A DNA stretch of 6,927 bases, taken from assembly GCA_031275955.1 (NCBI GenBank), contig JAISNZ010000058.1:1-6927 (forward strand), in the 5' to 3' direction. Position numbers and translations under genes: made by a program. The notes under the pieces are model-generated. The model was not told the origin of the DNA. It saw only the letters and a program-made list of their open reading frames with translations, and searched no databases. Of this stretch, positions 6,661-6,927 are shown piece by piece. Numbering within the stretch: position 1 is the stretch's first letter; the number at the start of each line of letters is the position of its first letter. The stretch comes from Desulfovibrio sp. (GTDB lineage: Bacteria > Desulfobacterota > Desulfovibrionia > Desulfovibrionales > Desulfovibrionaceae).

Positions 6661-6927
6661 ATTTCCCTCTCCAAAATTTCATTATTTCTTCCTTGGTATT
6701 GATACACCAAATAGGTAGTGTCCAGAATTTTTCGCACTTTTGGTAGCCGCCATGTGGCGTCGGTTTTGGCGCTGCCTTGAGGAGCCGGCGCGGGCCTTGC
6801 GAGCGATCCCCCTCAGATGTATCGCGGCTGCAAGGGCCGTGACGGCTCCGGTTCTATGCCCCTGCCTCTTGTTTCATACTCATATAACGTTGCGTTCCCC
6901 ATTTTTGGACTGCCATATACCTGAGGC
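6661..6927. other. Intergenic tail with no convincing gene
   Basis: No protein or known RNA gene is recognisable here. The first ~80 bases are visibly AT-rich compared with the genes before, and include a near-palindrome TTGGTAT-TGAT-ACACCAA (6693-6710, one mismatched pair). From about 6740 the stretch turns GC-rich and holds a long hairpin (separate entry). It then becomes mixed again up to the window end. A gene may start beyond the edge; nothing here can be assigned to it. Confidence 0.6.
6781..6849. repeat. Long imperfect inverted repeat / strong hairpin of unknown role
   Basis: The arms fold as GGAGCCG (6781-6787) with CGGCTCC (6843-6849), then a G/A mismatch. CGCGG (6789-6793) follows with CCGTG (6837-6841, one G-U pair), then a G/G mismatch. 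CCTTGC (6795-6800) pairs with GCAAGG (6830-6835). After a small asymmetric internal loop, GCGAT (6803-6807) pairs with ATCGC (6821-6825), closing a 13-nt loop. That is about 23 base pairs. No T tract follows, so a terminator is unlikely. A small structured RNA, a small mobile-element palindrome or a dispersed repeat are all possible. Confidence 0.75.

Noticed and set aside
6682..6753. A 23-codon minus-strand open frame with ATG and TAA stop
   Set aside because: No ribosome binding site, no recognised family, and it is short enough to occur by chance. The frame stays open upstream for about 45 codons but without an ATG. It could be a relic of an element.
6661..6927. CRISPR array, integron site or known riboswitch in the tail
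   Set aside because: There are no regularly spaced repeats, no attC-type boxes and no aptamer consensus that I recognise; only the single inverted repeat is visible.

Overview
The window is GC-rich chromosomal DNA whose first ~6.4 kb is packed with plus-strand genes. It looks like a Gram-negative anaerobe, and my best guess is a Desulfovibrio-like member of the Desulfobacterota. That guess rests on overall GC, the style of the phosphoglycerate kinase C-terminus, a two-subunit oxygen-sensitive class I fumarase and the canonical initiator tRNA. It is an impression, not a phylogenetic result.

Positions 1-6371 hold six co-directional genes that are probably one transcription unit. They are a 5'-truncated phosphoglycerate kinase (pgk), a membrane-anchored S49 (SppA-type) signal peptide peptidase, a 4-alpha-glucanotransferase (malQ), the alpha and beta subunits of an iron-sulfur fumarate hydratase (or tartrate dehydratase), and a MATE-family multidrug/Na+ antiporter. 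Gaps are 34, 18 and 11 nt, then a TGATG overlap, then 3 nt. No terminator is visible between the genes. Catalytic residues are present in all of the enzymes, with the spacing expected for each family. Metabolically the cluster mixes glycolysis/gluconeogenesis (Pgk), glycogen or maltodextrin handling (MalQ) and the malate-fumarate interconversion. The peptidase and the exporter have no obvious metabolic link to these.

Positions 6368-6660 form a separate RNA transcription unit. A near-consensus sigma70 promoter (TTGACT-N17-TATACT), whose -35 box overlaps the stop codon of the MATE gene, precedes a leader with two GC-rich hairpins. Then come an initiator tRNA-fMet(CAT) with encoded CCA, a further hairpin, and an intrinsic terminator.

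Positions 6661-6927 hold no convincing gene. The stretch is at first AT-rich, unlike the genes before it. It then contains a long imperfect inverted repeat (6781-6849) that would fold into a strong hairpin, flanked by short, weakly related ends. It could be an uncharacterised small RNA, a small non-autonomous mobile element or the edge of an insertion beside the tRNA; sequence alone does not decide.

I do not see a clear new multi-gene system. The most interesting unexplained items are the structured tail at 6711-6917 and a duplicated, in-phase A-AAA-AAG slippery motif at the very end of the MATE gene.
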